Shown piece by piece: positions 63,178 to 64,000 of a stretch of 64,000 nucleotides of DNA; within the stretch, counting starts at the first letter, position 1, and each line of letters starts with the position of its first letter. Both the position numbers and the translations under genes were made by a program. The stretch spans positions 494,833 through 558,832 of the forward strand of contig NZ_AKIZ01000022.1 of the NCBI RefSeq assembly GCF_000282595.1, written 5' to 3'. The notes beneath the pieces were generated by a model that worked only from the letters and a program-made list of their open reading frames with translations, did not search any database and was not told the DNA's origin. The stretch is from Phyllobacterium sp. YR531. Its GTDB lineage: Bacteria > Pseudomonadota > Alphaproteobacteria > Rhizobiales > Rhizobiaceae.

Positions 63178-64000
63178 GTGGTCGAGTACTTTATCCAGCA
63201 AACAATCAATGGGTTGACGCTTGGTTCTATTTACGGCCTGATCGCCATTGGTTACACGATGGTCTACGGGATCATCGGCATGATCAACTTCGCCCATGGT
63301 GATGTGTTCATGCTCGGCGCCTTCATGGCGATGATTGTTTTTCTTGCATTGACGACATTTATCGGCGGCGTTCCGGTGGTTCTGGCGCTGCTGTTGATGA
63401 TGCTTGTCGCCATGCTTTTGACCGGGCTGTGGAGCTGGACAATCGAGCGGCTTGCTTACCGTCCACTGCGCGGTTCCTTCCGGTTGGCACCATTGATTAC
63501 GGCGATCGGCATGTCGATTGCACTGTCAAACTTTGTGCAGGTCACACAAGGCCCTCGTAACAAACCAATTCGCGCAATGGTAGATGGAGGCATTACCGTC
63601 TATGGAACCAACATAACAATCGCCTACAAGCAGATGGTTATTGTTGTCGTCACGGCGATCCTGTTAGCAGCGTTCTGGTACCTTGTTAACAAGACCACGC
63701 TGGGGAGGGCGCAACGCTCTTGCGAGCAAGACAGAACAATGGCCTCACTCTTGGGGATCGACGTTGATAAAACAATCTCGATGACCTTTGTGATGGGTGC
63801 AATGCTGGCTGCTGTTGCTGGTACGCTGTATCTGATGTTCTACGGGGTGATTTCGTTCACAGATGGCTTCACGCCCGGGGTCAAGGCCTTCACCGCAGCA
63901 GTGCTTGGCGGTATCGGCTCCCTGCCGGGTGCCGTGATCGGCGGATTGCTGATCGGCCTGATTGAGGCGTTGTGGTCAGCTTACTTCTCCATTGATTACA
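63178..64000 (+). CDS. livH: Branched-chain amino acid ABC permease LivH, 5' part
   Basis: A permease gene running off the right edge; 274 codons are visible with no stop. The GTG at 63178 follows GGGAGG by 6 bases. LivH landmarks: NGLTLGSIYGLIAIGYTMVY, GIIGMINFAHGDVFMLGAF, RACEQD-like loop (RSCEQDRTMASLLGIDVDK) and AVLGGIGSLPGAVIGGLLIG. Unlike the LivH-like protein of the sulfur operon it has the standard features of amino-acid transporters of this order. It is probably the first gene of a liv operon. Confidence 0.93.
   Translation, partial: MVEYFIQQTINGLTLGSIYGLIAIGYTMVYGIIGMINFAHGDVFMLGAFMAMIVFLALTTFIGGVPVVLALLLMMLVAMLLTGLWSWTIERLAYRPLRGSFRLAPLITAIGMSIALSNFVQVTQGPRNKPIRAMVDGGITVYGTNITIAYKQMVIVVVTAILLAAFWYLVNKTTLGRAQRSCEQDRTMASLLGIDVDKTISMTFVMGAMLAAVAGTLYLMFYGVISFTDGFTPGVKAFTAAVLGGIGSLPGAVIGGLLIGLIEALWSAYFSIDY

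Overview
The window reads like chromosome of an alphaproteobacterium of the order Hyphomicrobiales, most likely close to Brucella/Ochrobactrum. This is an inference from an IalB-type protein, a rhizobial RHE_PE00001-type protein, an assimilatory nitrate cluster with a NasT/NasS sensor pair, and the general codon style. No rRNA, tRNA or CRISPR array was seen.

Layout. (1) 1-10.1 kb is a decayed accessory zone. It holds the start of an IalB-family gene, a protein joining a Myb/SANT-like helix-turn-helix, a sigma-70 region-4-like segment and a TnsA-like nuclease, two diverged copies of a ~225-bp repeat, an orphan VapB-like antitoxin, a broken relaxase, an intact long serine recombinase beside a relic of a second copy, a Fic protein with a conspicuous operator array, and a frameshifted RHE_PE00001 gene. 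(2) 10.1-28.0 kb is a GC-richer composite defence island. In order it encodes a double-GHKL ATPase and a receiver-like partner; on the opposite strand AbiEii, AbiEi and Vsr; then a Dcm-type cytosine methyltransferase, a MORC-like GHKL ATPase, a Z1 ATPase, a DUF4420 PD-(D/E)XK protein, an AIPR protein, another PD-(D/E)XK protein and a protein with a HEPN-like Rx4H motif. Many genes overlap by a few bases and 8 of 13 use GTG or TTG starts. The stretch from 8638 to 28262 is bracketed by ~42-bp inverted repeats sharing an identical 18-bp core. (3) 28.5-39.4 kb is an organosulfur module: flavin reductase, SfnG, a branched-chain-amino-acid-type (HAAT) ABC transporter, SfnB and, on the other strand, SsuD plus a FAD protein. 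(4) 39.7-41.0 kb holds a dead IS6-type element and a small SANT-like protein. (5) 41.3-53.4 kb is the nitrate assimilation cluster: nasT-nasS, then nrtABD-nirBD-nasA-cysG and a small membrane protein. Its leader carries a sigma-54 promoter, an ANTAR-type hairpin and an intrinsic terminator. (6) 53.6-60.8 kb is a Fec-like siderophore system with receptor, binding protein, two permeases, sigma factor and anti-sigma factor, but no ATPase gene. (7) 61.1-62.8 kb is a MerR-family regulator divergent from an MFS pump, with a SoxR-box-like operator between them. (8) The window ends inside a LivH-type permease gene.

How the genes fit together. In the island, Dcm and Vsr supply methylation and mismatch repair. 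The two GHKL proteins and Z1 look like ATP-driven sensors or remodelers, and the PD-(D/E)XK, AIPR, HEPN and AbiE proteins are candidate effectors. The housekeeping modules to the right serve nutrient scavenging (sulfur, nitrogen, iron), each with its own recognisable control elements.
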